Of a DNA stretch of 27,190 nt, positions 1 to 7,952 are shown piece by piece; position 1 is the stretch's first letter, and every line of letters begins with the position of its first letter. A program made the position numbers and the translations under genes. The DNA is from JACMNW01 sp043721855 (GTDB lineage Bacteria > Pseudomonadota > Alphaproteobacteria > Rhodobacterales > Rhodobacteraceae): the NCBI GenBank assembly GCA_043721855.1, contig JAYSPY010000044.1, positions 1 to 27,190 on the forward strand, given 5' to 3'. The notes under the pieces were generated by a model. The model was not told the origin of the DNA. It saw nothing but the letters and a program-made list of their open reading frames with translations, and made no database searches.

Positions 1-97
1 AAGGGTCGCCATGCGATTTGACCGGCGCGCCGATGTCTTCCTCTCAGCCTGCGCCCTTGCCGCAATCGTAATGTTCTGGCTATGAGTCCTGAGCCTA
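1..97 (+). mobile_element. 3' end of an IS5-family insertion sequence (partial, runs off the window)
   Basis: An open frame enters from the left edge (codons from base 2) and stops at 83-85. The 28 visible residues begin RVAMRFDRRAD and end with a hydrophobic stretch finishing in FWL. This matches the C-terminus I know from IS5-family (IS427-like) transposases, which typically read R-(I/V)-A-x-R-(Y/F)-D and close with an aliphatic run ending in W. The bases after the stop, up to CCTAG at 93-97, would hold the right terminal repeat. The left end lies outside the window, so the repeat cannot be paired and the exact element boundary is a guess. The family call is by recall. Confidence 0.6.
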
Positions 98-508
98 GAA
101 AATCGTAATCGCGGTGGCGACCCTAATAAATTGCTTGCTAAAGACGCAGTTGGATCGTTTTTGGTCTCTTATGAACCAGAAGGCGCTGTTTCCCTTCGGC
201 CGGGTGAAGATGCTATAGTTGAGTTTCGTCTTTTCAACGTAACACCGCCCGCGCCGGGAATAGAGGACACGAATGAGCCAGTGCAAAGCACATGTATCGT
301 TCTCGGCAAGGAGTCGGGGAATGATTTGCGACTCGGAGGAGTAGTCATCGAAGACGAGGACGTTCGAGGCATAGACCTTTTGAAACTCTTGGATCGTGCC
401 GACTACTCAACGGCACGAGAGCACATCAGAAGAGACTTGCGTCAGAGGGTCATGGAACGTCGGGAGCTTAACCGAATTGAGAGGCGTGCGTCCGGCTCAC
501 CCTTGTAA
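98..508 (+). pseudogene. 5'-truncated hypothetical gene, probably cut by the IS element
   Basis: The frame is open from base 98, just after an in-frame TAG at 95-97 beside the IS end, to the stop at 506-508. A TTG at 131 could start a 125-residue product, but no Shine-Dalgarno sequence precedes it. The protein reads as beta-rich in its first half and as charged helix in its last 50 residues (LLKLLDRADYSTAREHIRRD and an Arg-rich tail). I do not recognise the family. Base composition and codon choice are less GC-rich than in carB next door. I infer that this is the 3' part of a gene interrupted by the insertion sequence and now lacking its start. Its last 12 bases overlap the end of carB tail to tail. 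Expression and function are unknown. Confidence 0.45.
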
Positions 509-3500
509 AGTCCTGACCCCATACCCCTCGCCCCGCGCCTTCATCGCTGACACCGCGGCGATGCTGGCGGCGGCGGTGGTGAAGTAGGGGATCTTGTCCA
601 TCAGGGCGACGCGGCGGATATCGCGGCTGTCGCTCACGGCCTGGGTGCCTTCGGTGGTGTTCATCACCAGGGCGATTTCGTCGTTCTTCAGGCGGTCCAC
701 GATGTTGGGGCGGCCTTCATAGACCTTGTTCACCAGGGTGGCGGCGATGGCTTGCGCGGCCAGCCAGGCGGCGGTGCCACGGGTGGCGATGATTTCGAAC
801 CCCATGGATACCAGATCGCGGGCGGCGCTGGCCATCGGCGCGGTCTTGTCCATATCCTTGATCGACAGGAACACCCTGCCCTCCGTGGGCAGGTGGGTGC
901 CTGCGCCCATCTGCGCCTTGAGGAAGGCCAGCGCGAAGGTGCGGTCCCAGCCCATGACCTCGCCGGTCGAGCGCATTTCCGGGCCAAGCACCGGATCGAC
1001 ACCGGGAAAGCGGGCGAAGGGCAGCACGGCTTCCTTGACGGAAAACCACGGGGTGATCGGGTCGGCCAGCGTCATCGGGTCGGCGAAAGGCAGCGTGGTG
1101 TCGGGGCCGACATCCTTGGCGTAAGGCGCGCGCAGCGGGAAGTTGGACAGCGGCTCGCCCGCCATCAGGCGCGCGGCGATGGAGGCAATCGCAGAGTCGG
1201 TGGCCTTGGCGACGAAGGGCACGGTGCGCGAGGCGCGCGGGTTGACCTCGAGCACATAGATGGTGCCGTCCTTGATCGCGAACTGCACGTTCATCAGGCC
1301 GACGACGCGCAGGGCCAGCGCCATTTGCACGGTCTGACGTTTGAGTTCGTCGATGGTTTCAGGCGAAAGCGAATGCGGCGGCAGCGAACACGCGGAATCG
1401 CCGGAATGCACGCCGGCCTCTTCGATATGTTCCATGATGCCGGCGACGTGGACATGTTTGCCGTCCGACAGCGCATCGACATCCACCTCGATGGCGTTGG
1501 AAAGGTAGCTGTCCAGCAGCACCGGCGACGAGCCGGACACCTGAACCGCGGTGCGGATATAGCGTTCAAGCTGGGCGTCGTCGCGCACGATCTCCATGGC
1601 GCGGCCGCCCAGCACGAAGGACGGGCGGATCACCAGCGGATAGCCGACCTTGGCCGCGACGGCAAACGCCTCGTCGCGTGAGCGGGCGGTGCCGTTGACG
1701 GGTTGTTTCAGGCCAAGCCGGTGCAGCAGTTGCTGAAAGCGTTCGCGGTCTTCGGCAAGGTCGATGGCGTCGGGGGTGGTGCCCAGAATCGGGATGCCCT
1801 CGTTGGCCAGCGCCTGCGCCAGTTTCAGCGGGGTCTGGCCGCCAAGTTGCACGATGACGCCGTGCAGGGTGCCGTTTTCCCGCTCGACGCGCAGGATTTC
1901 CAGGACATGCTCCAGAGTCAGCGGCTCGAAATACAGCCGGTCCGAGGTGTCATAATCGGTGGACACGGTTTCGGGGTTGCAGTTGATCATGATCGTCTCG
2001 TAGCCCGCCGCGGTCAGCGCATAGCAGGCATGGACGCAGCAATAGTCAAACTCGATGCCCTGCCCGATCCGGTTCGGGCCGCCGCCAAGGATGACGACCT
2101 TTTTGGCGTTCGACGGGCGGGCCTCGCATTCCACTTCGCCCATCGCGGGGGATTCGTAGGTGGAATACATGTAGGGGGTTTGCGCCTCGAATTCGGCGGC
2201 GCAGGTGTCGATCCGTTTGAAAACCGCGTGCACGCCAAGACGCAGGCGGGCGCGGCGGACCTGCGCCTCGTCGCGGCCGGTCAGCGTGGCAAGGCGGGCG
2301 TCGGTGAAGCCGAACATCTTCAACCGGCGCAGACCATGTTCGGTGACCGGAAGGCCACCGGCGCGGACTTCGGCCTCGATGTCGATGATCTCGCGGATAC
2401 GGGCAAGAAACCACGGATCAAAGGCGGTGGCGTGGTTGATGTCGTCATCATCAAGGCCAAGCCGCATGGCCTGGGCGATGACGCGGATGCGGTCGGGAGT
2501 TTGCAGGCTGAGCGCCTTGAGGATGGCGGCGCGGTCGGGGATGAAGTTCGCCGATCTGGCGTCGCCAACACCCGGAATAGCGATTTCGTCAAAGCCGGAC
2601 AGGCCGGTTTCCAGACTGGCCAGCGCCTTTTGCATCGATTCGTGAAAGGTGCGGCCGATCGCCATGACTTCGCCGACCGACTTCATTGCGGTGGTCAGGA
2701 ATGGCTCGGAGCCGGGGAATTTCTCGAAGGCAAAGCGGGGGATCTTGGTGACGACATAGTCGATGGCGGGTTCGAACGACGCAGGCGTGACCTTGGTGAT
2801 GTCGTTGTCGAGTTCATCCAAAGTATAGCCGACCGCCAGTTTTGCGGCAATCTTGGCAATGGGAAAACCCGTGGCCTTGGAGGCCAGCGCAGACGACCGC
2901 GACACGCGCGGGTTCATCTCGATCACGATCATGCGGCCATCGACGGGGTTGATCGCCCATTGCACGTTTGATCCGCCGGTTTCCACGCCGATCTCGCGCA
3001 GCACGGCAATCGATCCGTTGCGCATGATCTGGTATTCTTTATCGGTCAGGGTCAGGGCCGGGGCGACGGTGATCGAATCCCCGGTATGAACCCCCATTGG
3101 ATCGACGTTTTCAATGGCGCAGACAATGATGGCGTTATCGGCGGTGTCGCGGACCACCTCCATCTCGAATTCTTTCCAGCCGAGCAGGGATTCGTCGATC
3201 AGGATTTGCGCGACGGGGCTGGCATCGAGGCCAGACCTGCAAATCGCCGCGTAATCATCGCGGTTGTAGGCCACGCCGCCGCCGGTGCCACCAAGGGTAA
3301 AGGCCGGCCGGATGATGGCGGGAAGGCCCACATATTCGATGGCGGCCATGCATTCGGCGACGCCTGCGGTGATATCGTATTTGCCGTTCGGCAGTTTCGG
3401 GGCGGCGATGATGGTGGCCTTGGGGTTTTCCAGCCCGATGCGGTCCATCGCTTCGCGGAACAGTTTGCGATCTTCTGCCATTTCAATGGCGTGTTGCTTG

Positions 3501-3853
3501 GCGCCGATCAGTTCAACATTGAACTTTTCGAGCACGCCCATATCCGCCAGCGCGAGGCTGGTGTTCAGCCCCGTCTGCCCGCCCATGGTGGGAAGCAGCG
3601 CATCGGGGCGTTCTTTTTCGATGATTTTGGCAACCACTTCCGGCGTGATCGGTTCGATGTAGGTGGCGTCCGCCAGACCGGGATCGGTCATGATGGTGGC
3701 GGGGTTCGAATTCACCAGGATCACCCGGTAGCCTTCTTCGCGCAGGGCTTTGCAGGCCTGCGCACCGGAATAGTCAAATTCACAGGCCTGACCGATGACG
3801 ATGGGGCCAGCACCAATGATCATGATGGATTTGATGTCGGTTCTTTTTGGCAT
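497..3853 (-). CDS. carB: Carbamoyl-phosphate synthase large subunit
   Basis: CarB makes carbamoyl phosphate from bicarbonate, two ATP and ammonia channelled from the CarA glutaminase, feeding arginine and pyrimidine synthesis in the cytoplasm. The 1118-residue product has the expected order: a first biotin-carboxylase-like half with the Gly-rich ATP-grasp loop near residues 184-193, a helical oligomerisation region, a second homologous ATP-grasp half, and a C-terminal MGS-like allosteric domain in the last 140 residues or so. The length fits alphaproteobacterial CarB. The ATG start (MPKRTDIKSIMIIGAG) has AGGGGG about six bases upstream. The C-terminus ends in YGVRTLQG, and the stop lies where sequence composition changes to the accessory segment, so the last residues may have been altered by that junction. 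carA is not in the window. Confidence 0.97.
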   Translation of the reverse strand: MPKRTDIKSIMIIGAGPIVIGQACEFDYSGAQACKALREEGYRVILVNSNPATIMTDPGLADATYIEPITPEVVAKIIEKERPDALLPTMGGQTGLNTSLALADMGVLEKFNVELIGAKQHAIEMAEDRKLFREAMDRIGLENPKATIIAAPKLPNGKYDITAGVAECMAAIEYVGLPAIIRPAFTLGGTGGGVAYNRDDYAAICRSGLDASPVAQILIDESLLGWKEFEMEVVRDTADNAIIVCAIENVDPMGVHTGDSITVAPALTLTDKEYQIMRNGSIAVLREIGVETGGSNVQWAINPVDGRMIVIEMNPRVSRSSALASKATGFPIAKIAAKLAVGYTLDELDNDITKVTPASFEPAIDYVVTKIPRFAFEKFPGSEPFLTTAMKSVGEVMAIGRTFHESMQKALASLETGLSGFDEIAIPGVGDARSANFIPDRAAILKALSLQTPDRIRVIAQAMRLGLDDDDINHATAFDPWFLARIREIIDIEAEVRAGGLPVTEHGLRRLKMFGFTDARLATLTGRDEAQVRRARLRLGVHAVFKRIDTCAAEFEAQTPYMYSTYESPAMGEVECEARPSNAKKVVILGGGPNRIGQGIEFDYCCVHACYALTAAGYETIMINCNPETVSTDYDTSDRLYFEPLTLEHVLEILRVERENGTLHGVIVQLGGQTPLKLAQALANEGIPILGTTPDAIDLAEDRERFQQLLHRLGLKQPVNGTARSRDEAFAVAAKVGYPLVIRPSFVLGGRAMEIVRDDAQLERYIRTAVQVSGSSPVLLDSYLSNAIEVDVDALSDGKHVHVAGIMEHIEEAGVHSGDSACSLPPHSLSPETIDELKRQTVQMALALRVVGLMNVQFAIKDGTIYVLEVNPRASRTVPFVAKATDSAIASIAARLMAGEPLSNFPLRAPYAKDVGPDTTLPFADPMTLADPITPWFSVKEAVLPFARFPGVDPVLGPEMRSTGEVMGWDRTFALAFLKAQMGAGTHLPTEGRVFLSIKDMDKTAPMASAARDLVSMGFEIIATRGTAAWLAAQAIAATLVNKVYEGRPNIVDRLKNDEIALVMNTTEGTQAVSDSRDIRRVALMDKIPYFTTAAASIAAVSAMKARGEGYGVRTLQG

Positions 3854-3865
3854 ATCGGCCCCCTA

Positions 3866-3892
3866 AAGTTGCGCCCGGGCAGCGCAAAACTT
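3866..3892 (-). other. Hairpin between the DUF3147 gene and carB
   Basis: Arms AAGTTGCGC (3866-3874) and GCGCAAAACTT (3882-3892) pair around a CCCGGGC-type loop, with two unpaired A residues. It lies 13 bases before the carB start and downstream of the stop of the preceding minus-strand gene. It could be a weak terminator for that gene or a carB leader structure. There is no T-run, so a terminator role is uncertain. Confidence 0.3.
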
Positions 3893-3939
3893 CCGGGGTT
3901 ATAGCGACGGGGGGCGGGGCCGCAAGGGGCTATTCCCGC

Positions 3940-4290
3940 CTATATGTTGATGCCCAATCGCGGGGCCGCCCAGATCACCACCAGATAAAGCAGTATGGTG
4001 GTGGTACAGCCGATACCAAGCGCCAGCCAAAGGCCAAACCCTGCACGCAGAAGAGCAGGGATAATGAGAAACATTGGCAAGGATGGGGCCACATACCAAA
4101 GCGTGGCGCTGGCATGATCGGCCAATCGCACCGGATCATGGGTGTCGCGCCACAGCCAGATCATGCCGAGGACGGAGATGAGCGGCAGCGAGGCGATAAG
4201 CGCGCCGATGCCCGCGTGGCGGCGGGCGACTTCGGACGCGAGGGCAATCAGGATGCCGGATATGGCGGCTTTGAGGAGAAGGTAGGTCAT
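3940..4290 (-). CDS. DUF3147 family membrane protein
   Basis: This 116-residue protein is nearly all hydrophobic, with four likely membrane segments and a short soluble loop reading WLWRDTHDPVRLADHAS after the second. The opening MTYLLLKAAISGILIALASE and the GALIASLPLISVLGMIWLWRDT block match DUF3147 proteins as I remember them. That family consists of small inner-membrane proteins with no established function. I chose ATG at 4288-4290 over an in-frame TTG five codons upstream because homologues begin at MTYLLLK. It lies between the permease terminator and carB on the same strand, with an 86-base gap to carB. No functional link to either neighbour is evident. Confidence 0.75.
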   Translation of the reverse strand: MTYLLLKAAISGILIALASEVARRHAGIGALIASLPLISVLGMIWLWRDTHDPVRLADHASATLWYVAPSLPMFLIIPALLRAGFGLWLALGIGCTTTILLYLVVIWAAPRLGINI

Positions 4291-4310
4291 GGAGTGGCCC
4301 CGCAACAGGA

Positions 4311-4339
4311 AAAGGCAGCCAGAGCGTCTGGCTGCCTTT
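4311..4339 (-). terminator. Intrinsic terminator of the amino-acid permease gene
   Basis: A perfect 12-base-pair stem (4311-4322 with 4328-4339) closes a five-base loop AGCGT. Read on the minus strand it lies 30 bases after the permease stop at 4369, and its 3' arm runs into CCTTTTCC. The plus-strand 3' side also has CCTTTG, so it may act weakly in both directions. It separates the permease transcript from the DUF3147 gene. Confidence 0.8.
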
Positions 4340-4368
4340 GATCATTGTCAATGCCGACGAACGGGATG

Positions 4369-5928
4369 TTAACCCTTTTCGCCCACCGCAGCCTCGGCGG
4401 CGGCGATCACCGCTTTGCGGGCGGCGATCTTCTCGCCGGTGGGCGGACCCTCGAAGCGGCGGTTTTCGACCGTGAACCACAGCACCAGCGCCAGGGCAAT
4501 GAATCCCGCGACAACGTAAAGCACACGCTCGTTCGGTGGGGCGATAGCGATGAACAGGATCACGCCCATGCCGACAACGGCCAGCACCGTCACCAGTTTG
4601 TAGACCCCGCCAGACATTGCCCAGGGGCCGGGGTTCGGCCATTTGGCGGTGCCGTAAGCGAACAGAGCCGCCACCAGCGGAATGGTGAACGACAGGAACA
4701 AGAACACCAGTGTGGAGTTCACGACGATCACGTAGATCGAGGTTCCCGCCACCTTGATCGACATTGCCAGCAATACATAGAGGATGCAAAGCACCGTCGA
4801 TGTCCAGATCGCGTTCACCGGGGTGCGGTACTTTGGCGAGACCGAGGCCAGCGCCTTGGACCCGACCGGCAGGCCATCATCGCGCGAAAAGGCAAACAGC
4901 ATCCGGCTGGCCGAAGTCACGGTGGCAAGGCCGCAGAGCAGTTGCGCGATCAGGATGCCGATGTAGATCGCGATCTTGAGCCCGGCGGGCAGGACGGCAT
5001 CCATCGTGGCAAAGAACATGCCCCAGCCCTGACCGGCGGCAGTGGCCAGATCCGGGATCGCCAGCGTGATGGCGCAGATCATGATCCAGCCGATCAGCGA
5101 AGACCAGAAGACCGCGTGGATGATGCCCTTTGGCACCGAGTATGCGGCGTTCTTGGTTTCCTCGGACGTGTGGGCCGAGGCGTCGTAGCCGGTGATGGTA
5201 TAGACCGGCAACAACAGGCAGAGCAGGAACAGGTAGGCCACGTTGTCGGATTGCGGGAAGACGTTGCCGCCTGCCTCACCCGAGTAGTTGGTGAAGGTCC
5301 AGAGCCGCGAGATATCAATCGCCGGGGCGAAGTACAGGCAGGCCAGCACCAGCACGGCGGTGGTGACAAAGATGATGTAGCCGGAGATGTCGGTCAGGAA
5401 GGTGGTCACCTTGATGCCGACATGGTTGAGGATCGCCTGCACTATGGTGATCGCGGCCACAAATGTGACAACCTGCATATCTGTGCCGGTAAAGCCGAAC
5501 ATCGACCCGAAGGTGCCCGCGAAGAAATACGCCGTGCCGATGTTGATGGCCCCCAGAACCGTGATCAGGCCCAGAAGGTTGAGCCAGGCGGTCAACCAGC
5601 CCCAGAACCGGTTTCCGAGGATCGAGGCCCAGTGATACAGCCCGCCAGCCGTCGGGAAAGCTGATGCAATCTGTGCCATTGCCAGCGCGAACATGCCCGA
5701 CAGCAGGCAGCCCACGATCCAGCCGATGCCAGCCCCCGCGCCGCCAACGGAACTGATTGCCTGCGCGAAGGAGTTGATCCCCCCGGACAGGATACAAATG
5801 ATGGAAAATGAGATCGCGAAGTTTGAAAACTTGCTCATACTGCGCGACAATTCCTGCGCGTAGCCCATGCCGTGAAGGACATTCATGTCCTCATGGCGGT
5901 CTTTGTCGGTATAGTCGTTAGGTGCCAT
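4369..5928 (-). CDS. APC-superfamily amino-acid permease
   Basis: This 519-residue inner-membrane transporter has about 12 hydrophobic segments. The first helix region (residues 30-60, SFSIICILSGGINSF) and the following GAGIGWIVGCLLSGMFALAMAQIASAFPTAGGLYHWA have the signature of the amino acid/choline transporter branch (GABA permease or BAT-like) of the APC superfamily. The conserved TGYDASAHTSEET block is also present. It should import or exchange an amino acid or GABA-type substrate; the substrate cannot be read from sequence. The ATG start is preceded by GGAGGG about nine bases upstream. The upstream region to 6198 is AT-richer and should hold its promoter, although I could not pick a convincing one. 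Transcription ends at the hairpin downstream. Confidence 0.88.
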   Translation of the reverse strand: MAPNDYTDKDRHEDMNVLHGMGYAQELSRSMSKFSNFAISFSIICILSGGINSFAQAISSVGGAGAGIGWIVGCLLSGMFALAMAQIASAFPTAGGLYHWASILGNRFWGWLTAWLNLLGLITVLGAINIGTAYFFAGTFGSMFGFTGTDMQVVTFVAAITIVQAILNHVGIKVTTFLTDISGYIIFVTTAVLVLACLYFAPAIDISRLWTFTNYSGEAGGNVFPQSDNVAYLFLLCLLLPVYTITGYDASAHTSEETKNAAYSVPKGIIHAVFWSSLIGWIMICAITLAIPDLATAAGQGWGMFFATMDAVLPAGLKIAIYIGILIAQLLCGLATVTSASRMLFAFSRDDGLPVGSKALASVSPKYRTPVNAIWTSTVLCILYVLLAMSIKVAGTSIYVIVVNSTLVFLFLSFTIPLVAALFAYGTAKWPNPGPWAMSGGVYKLVTVLAVVGMGVILFIAIAPPNERVLYVVAGFIALALVLWFTVENRRFEGPPTGEKIAARKAVIAAAEAAVGEKG

Positions 5929-6198
5929 TGCCGTTCCCTCCGAACCATTGGTTGGTCGATTGTTATTGTGTTACGAGCGGCTTTCCGCCGACTCTGCCCC
6001 CAACAGAGAAGAAAAATTTCAGTGTGGCAAGTGCTGAATAATTTGTTTCAAAACTGTATCATGTAAGACGCGGGCGGAAATCGGGGTCGGAAACGGGTGG
6101 TGAGGCGGGGAAAACCGACTGGTCGCAGGCCAGTGAGTGGCCTAGATAGGGCAAGACAGATACGGCGCAAATGCCGCCCAGAGTGAAGGCAACCCCCG

Positions 6199-7341
6199 GT
6201 GATTTTGTGTGAAAATGGCCCAGAGGCAGCCCCTGTTGTGTTTGATCAGGCGCGGGAAACGGTTGTGGTCTGGGACGCTGCCGATCTGATGCCAGCGCTG
6301 GCGCGGCTGGACGGCGCGCGGGCGCAGGGGTTTTGGATCTCGGGTTATCTGGCCTATGAAGCGGGCTATGTGCTGGAGCGCAAGTTGGCGCATTTGATGC
6401 CAGACAGACGTGAAGAGCCGCTTTTGGCCTTTGGCGTGTTTGCAGACCCGGTAGGCGCAGATACGGCGATGGCGCAGGCCCGCGTTGAGGCACGCGATGT
6501 GATCATGTCAGAACCGGCCCCTTTGGTGACGAAGGCCGCTTATGACACGGCTTTTGCCCGCATTGCCGCCTATATCGCGGCGGGCGATTGTTACCAGGTC
6601 AATTTGACGTTTCCGATGCAGGCGCATCTGACCCATGGCACAGCGCTGGGGTTATATGGCGCACTTAGGGCGCGCCAGAAGGTGGGGCACGGCGTGTTTT
6701 GCGATCTGGGGCAGGGGCCAGTTGTGGTATCCCGCTCGCCCGAGTTGTTTTTTACGGTGGACGGCGCGGGCCAGATATCAGCGCGCCCGATGAAGGGCAC
6801 AGCGCCGCGCGATGCCGACCCTGCGCGCGATGCGGCGGTTGCTGCTGCATTGCAGGCATCGCAAAAGGACCGCGCGGAAAACCTGATGATCGTGGATTTG
6901 CTGCGCAATGATATCTCGCGCTTGTGCAAGGTGGGATCGGTGAAGGTGCCGGAGTTGTTCAAGGTGGAACCCTTTGCAACAGTGCACCAGATGTCGAGCC
7001 GGGTGGTGGGGCAGTTGCTTGGCAAGCCGGGCTTGGGCGATTTGCTGGCAGCGCTGTTTCCCTGTGGGTCGATCACCGGGGCGCCGAAAATCCGCGCGAT
7101 GGAAATCATTCGCGAGGTGGAGCCGCATGCCCGTGGTGCCTATTGCGGGGCGATGGGCTGGATGGCCCCGGATGGGCGCGCCTCGTTCAACGTCGCCATC
7201 CGCACGCTGCGGCTGTTTGACGGCGGCCGCGTGGCGATGAATGTGGGCGGCGGCGTGGTGCATGACAGCACGGCAGCCGGGGAATGGGAGGAGGCGCTAT
7301 GGAAAGCACGCTTCGCCGAGGGGCTGGCGCGCCGGGCCTGA
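6199..7341 (+). CDS. pabB: Aminodeoxychorismate synthase component I
   Basis: PabB converts chorismate plus ammonia to 4-amino-4-deoxychorismate, the first step toward p-aminobenzoate and folate. The 380-residue protein is the short alphaproteobacterial form and consists mainly of the chorismate-binding domain. Visible hallmarks are the block around residues 110-135 (FARIAAYIAAGDCYQVNLTF), SRSPELFF, RPMKGTAPR, the DLLRNDISR motif, and the catalytic block GSITGAPKIRAMEIIREVE near residue 290. A GTG start is used, with GAAGG ten bases upstream. The first residues (CENGPEAAPVVFDQ) agree with homologues I recall. It overlaps the next gene, pabC, by 43 bases, giving a compact two-gene PABA operon. 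The glutamine amidotransferase partner PabA is not in the window. Confidence 0.93.
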   Translation: MILCENGPEAAPVVFDQARETVVVWDAADLMPALARLDGARAQGFWISGYLAYEAGYVLERKLAHLMPDRREEPLLAFGVFADPVGADTAMAQARVEARDVIMSEPAPLVTKAAYDTAFARIAAYIAAGDCYQVNLTFPMQAHLTHGTALGLYGALRARQKVGHGVFCDLGQGPVVVSRSPELFFTVDGAGQISARPMKGTAPRDADPARDAAVAAALQASQKDRAENLMIVDLLRNDISRLCKVGSVKVPELFKVEPFATVHQMSSRVVGQLLGKPGLGDLLAALFPCGSITGAPKIRAMEIIREVEPHARGAYCGAMGWMAPDGRASFNVAIRTLRLFDGGRVAMNVGGGVVHDSTAAGEWEEALWKARFAEGLARRA

Positions 7342-7952
7342 GGTTGATCGAAACGCTGGGTTGGGACGGCACGGGGTTCGCGCGGCTGGATTTGCATCTG
7401 GCGCGGTTGGCGGGATCAGCGGTCAGATTGGGGTGGCGCTGTGATTTGGTGGCGGTGCGGGCGGCCTTGGTTACGGCGGTTGCGAAAGACCCGGCGCGGG
7501 TCCGCCTGACGGTGGATGCACAGGGGCAGGTTGAGGTGACAGTCGCGGCCATGCCCGCCGCCGCCATGCAATGGCGGGTCGGGTTGGCAGAAGACCGTCT
7601 ATCGTCAAATGATCCGTGGCTTGCGGTCAAATCCACCAATCGTGCGGTCTATGATAGCGCGCGGGCGGCGCTGCCACCGGGAATTGACGAGGTGATCTTT
7701 CAGAACGAACGGGGCGAGGTTTGTGAGGGGTCGATTACATCGGTTTTCTTTGACGCCGGTGCTGGCCTTTGCACGCCGCCTTTGAGCTGCGGTCTTTTGC
7801 CCGGTGTGTTGCGGGCGCAGATGTTGGCAACCGCCACAGCGCGCGAAGCCCTGCTGCACACAGCCGATCTGGGCCGCGTGCAGCTATGGGTCGGCAATTC
7901 ACTGCGCGGCCTGATCCCAGCGCTGTTTGAGCGTACCGACAGGGTGACCTGA
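7299..7952 (+). CDS. pabC: Aminodeoxychorismate lyase-type class IV aminotransferase fold protein
   Basis: This is a 217-residue pyridoxal-phosphate enzyme of the class IV aminotransferase fold. Its position after pabB indicates that it cleaves aminodeoxychorismate to p-aminobenzoate and pyruvate. The PLP lysine is expected at K111 in WLAVKSTNR, followed at the family spacing by the YDSAR, DEVIFQNERGEVCEGSITSVFF and LLPGVLR blocks. I chose ATG 7299 because GGGAGGAGG lies just upstream inside pabB; an in-frame ATG at 7284 lacks such a site. The gene is embedded 43 bases into pabB, so the two are probably translationally coupled. In many proteobacteria these activities are fused; here they are separate chains. 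Its 3' end overlaps the opposite-strand cfa gene by 54 bases. Confidence 0.88.
   Translation: MESTLRRGAGAPGLRLIETLGWDGTGFARLDLHLARLAGSAVRLGWRCDLVAVRAALVTAVAKDPARVRLTVDAQGQVEVTVAAMPAAAMQWRVGLAEDRLSSNDPWLAVKSTNRAVYDSARAALPPGIDEVIFQNERGEVCEGSITSVFFDAGAGLCTPPLSCGLLPGVLRAQMLATATAREALLHTADLGRVQLWVGNSLRGLIPALFERTDRVT

Noticed and set aside
1703..2971. 422-codon plus-strand frame (and others at 752 and 3086)
   Set aside because: It lies wholly antisense to carB, an unmistakable gene. Long antisense frames are expected in GC-rich DNA with GC-biased third positions.
4345..5664. 439-codon plus-strand frame
   Set aside because: Antisense shadow of the amino-acid permease; the His/Arg/Gln/Asp-rich text has no domain.
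5929..6198. Promoter and operator for the permease
   Set aside because: The region is AT-richer than its surroundings, but no -35/-10 pair or clear palindrome was convincing enough to report.
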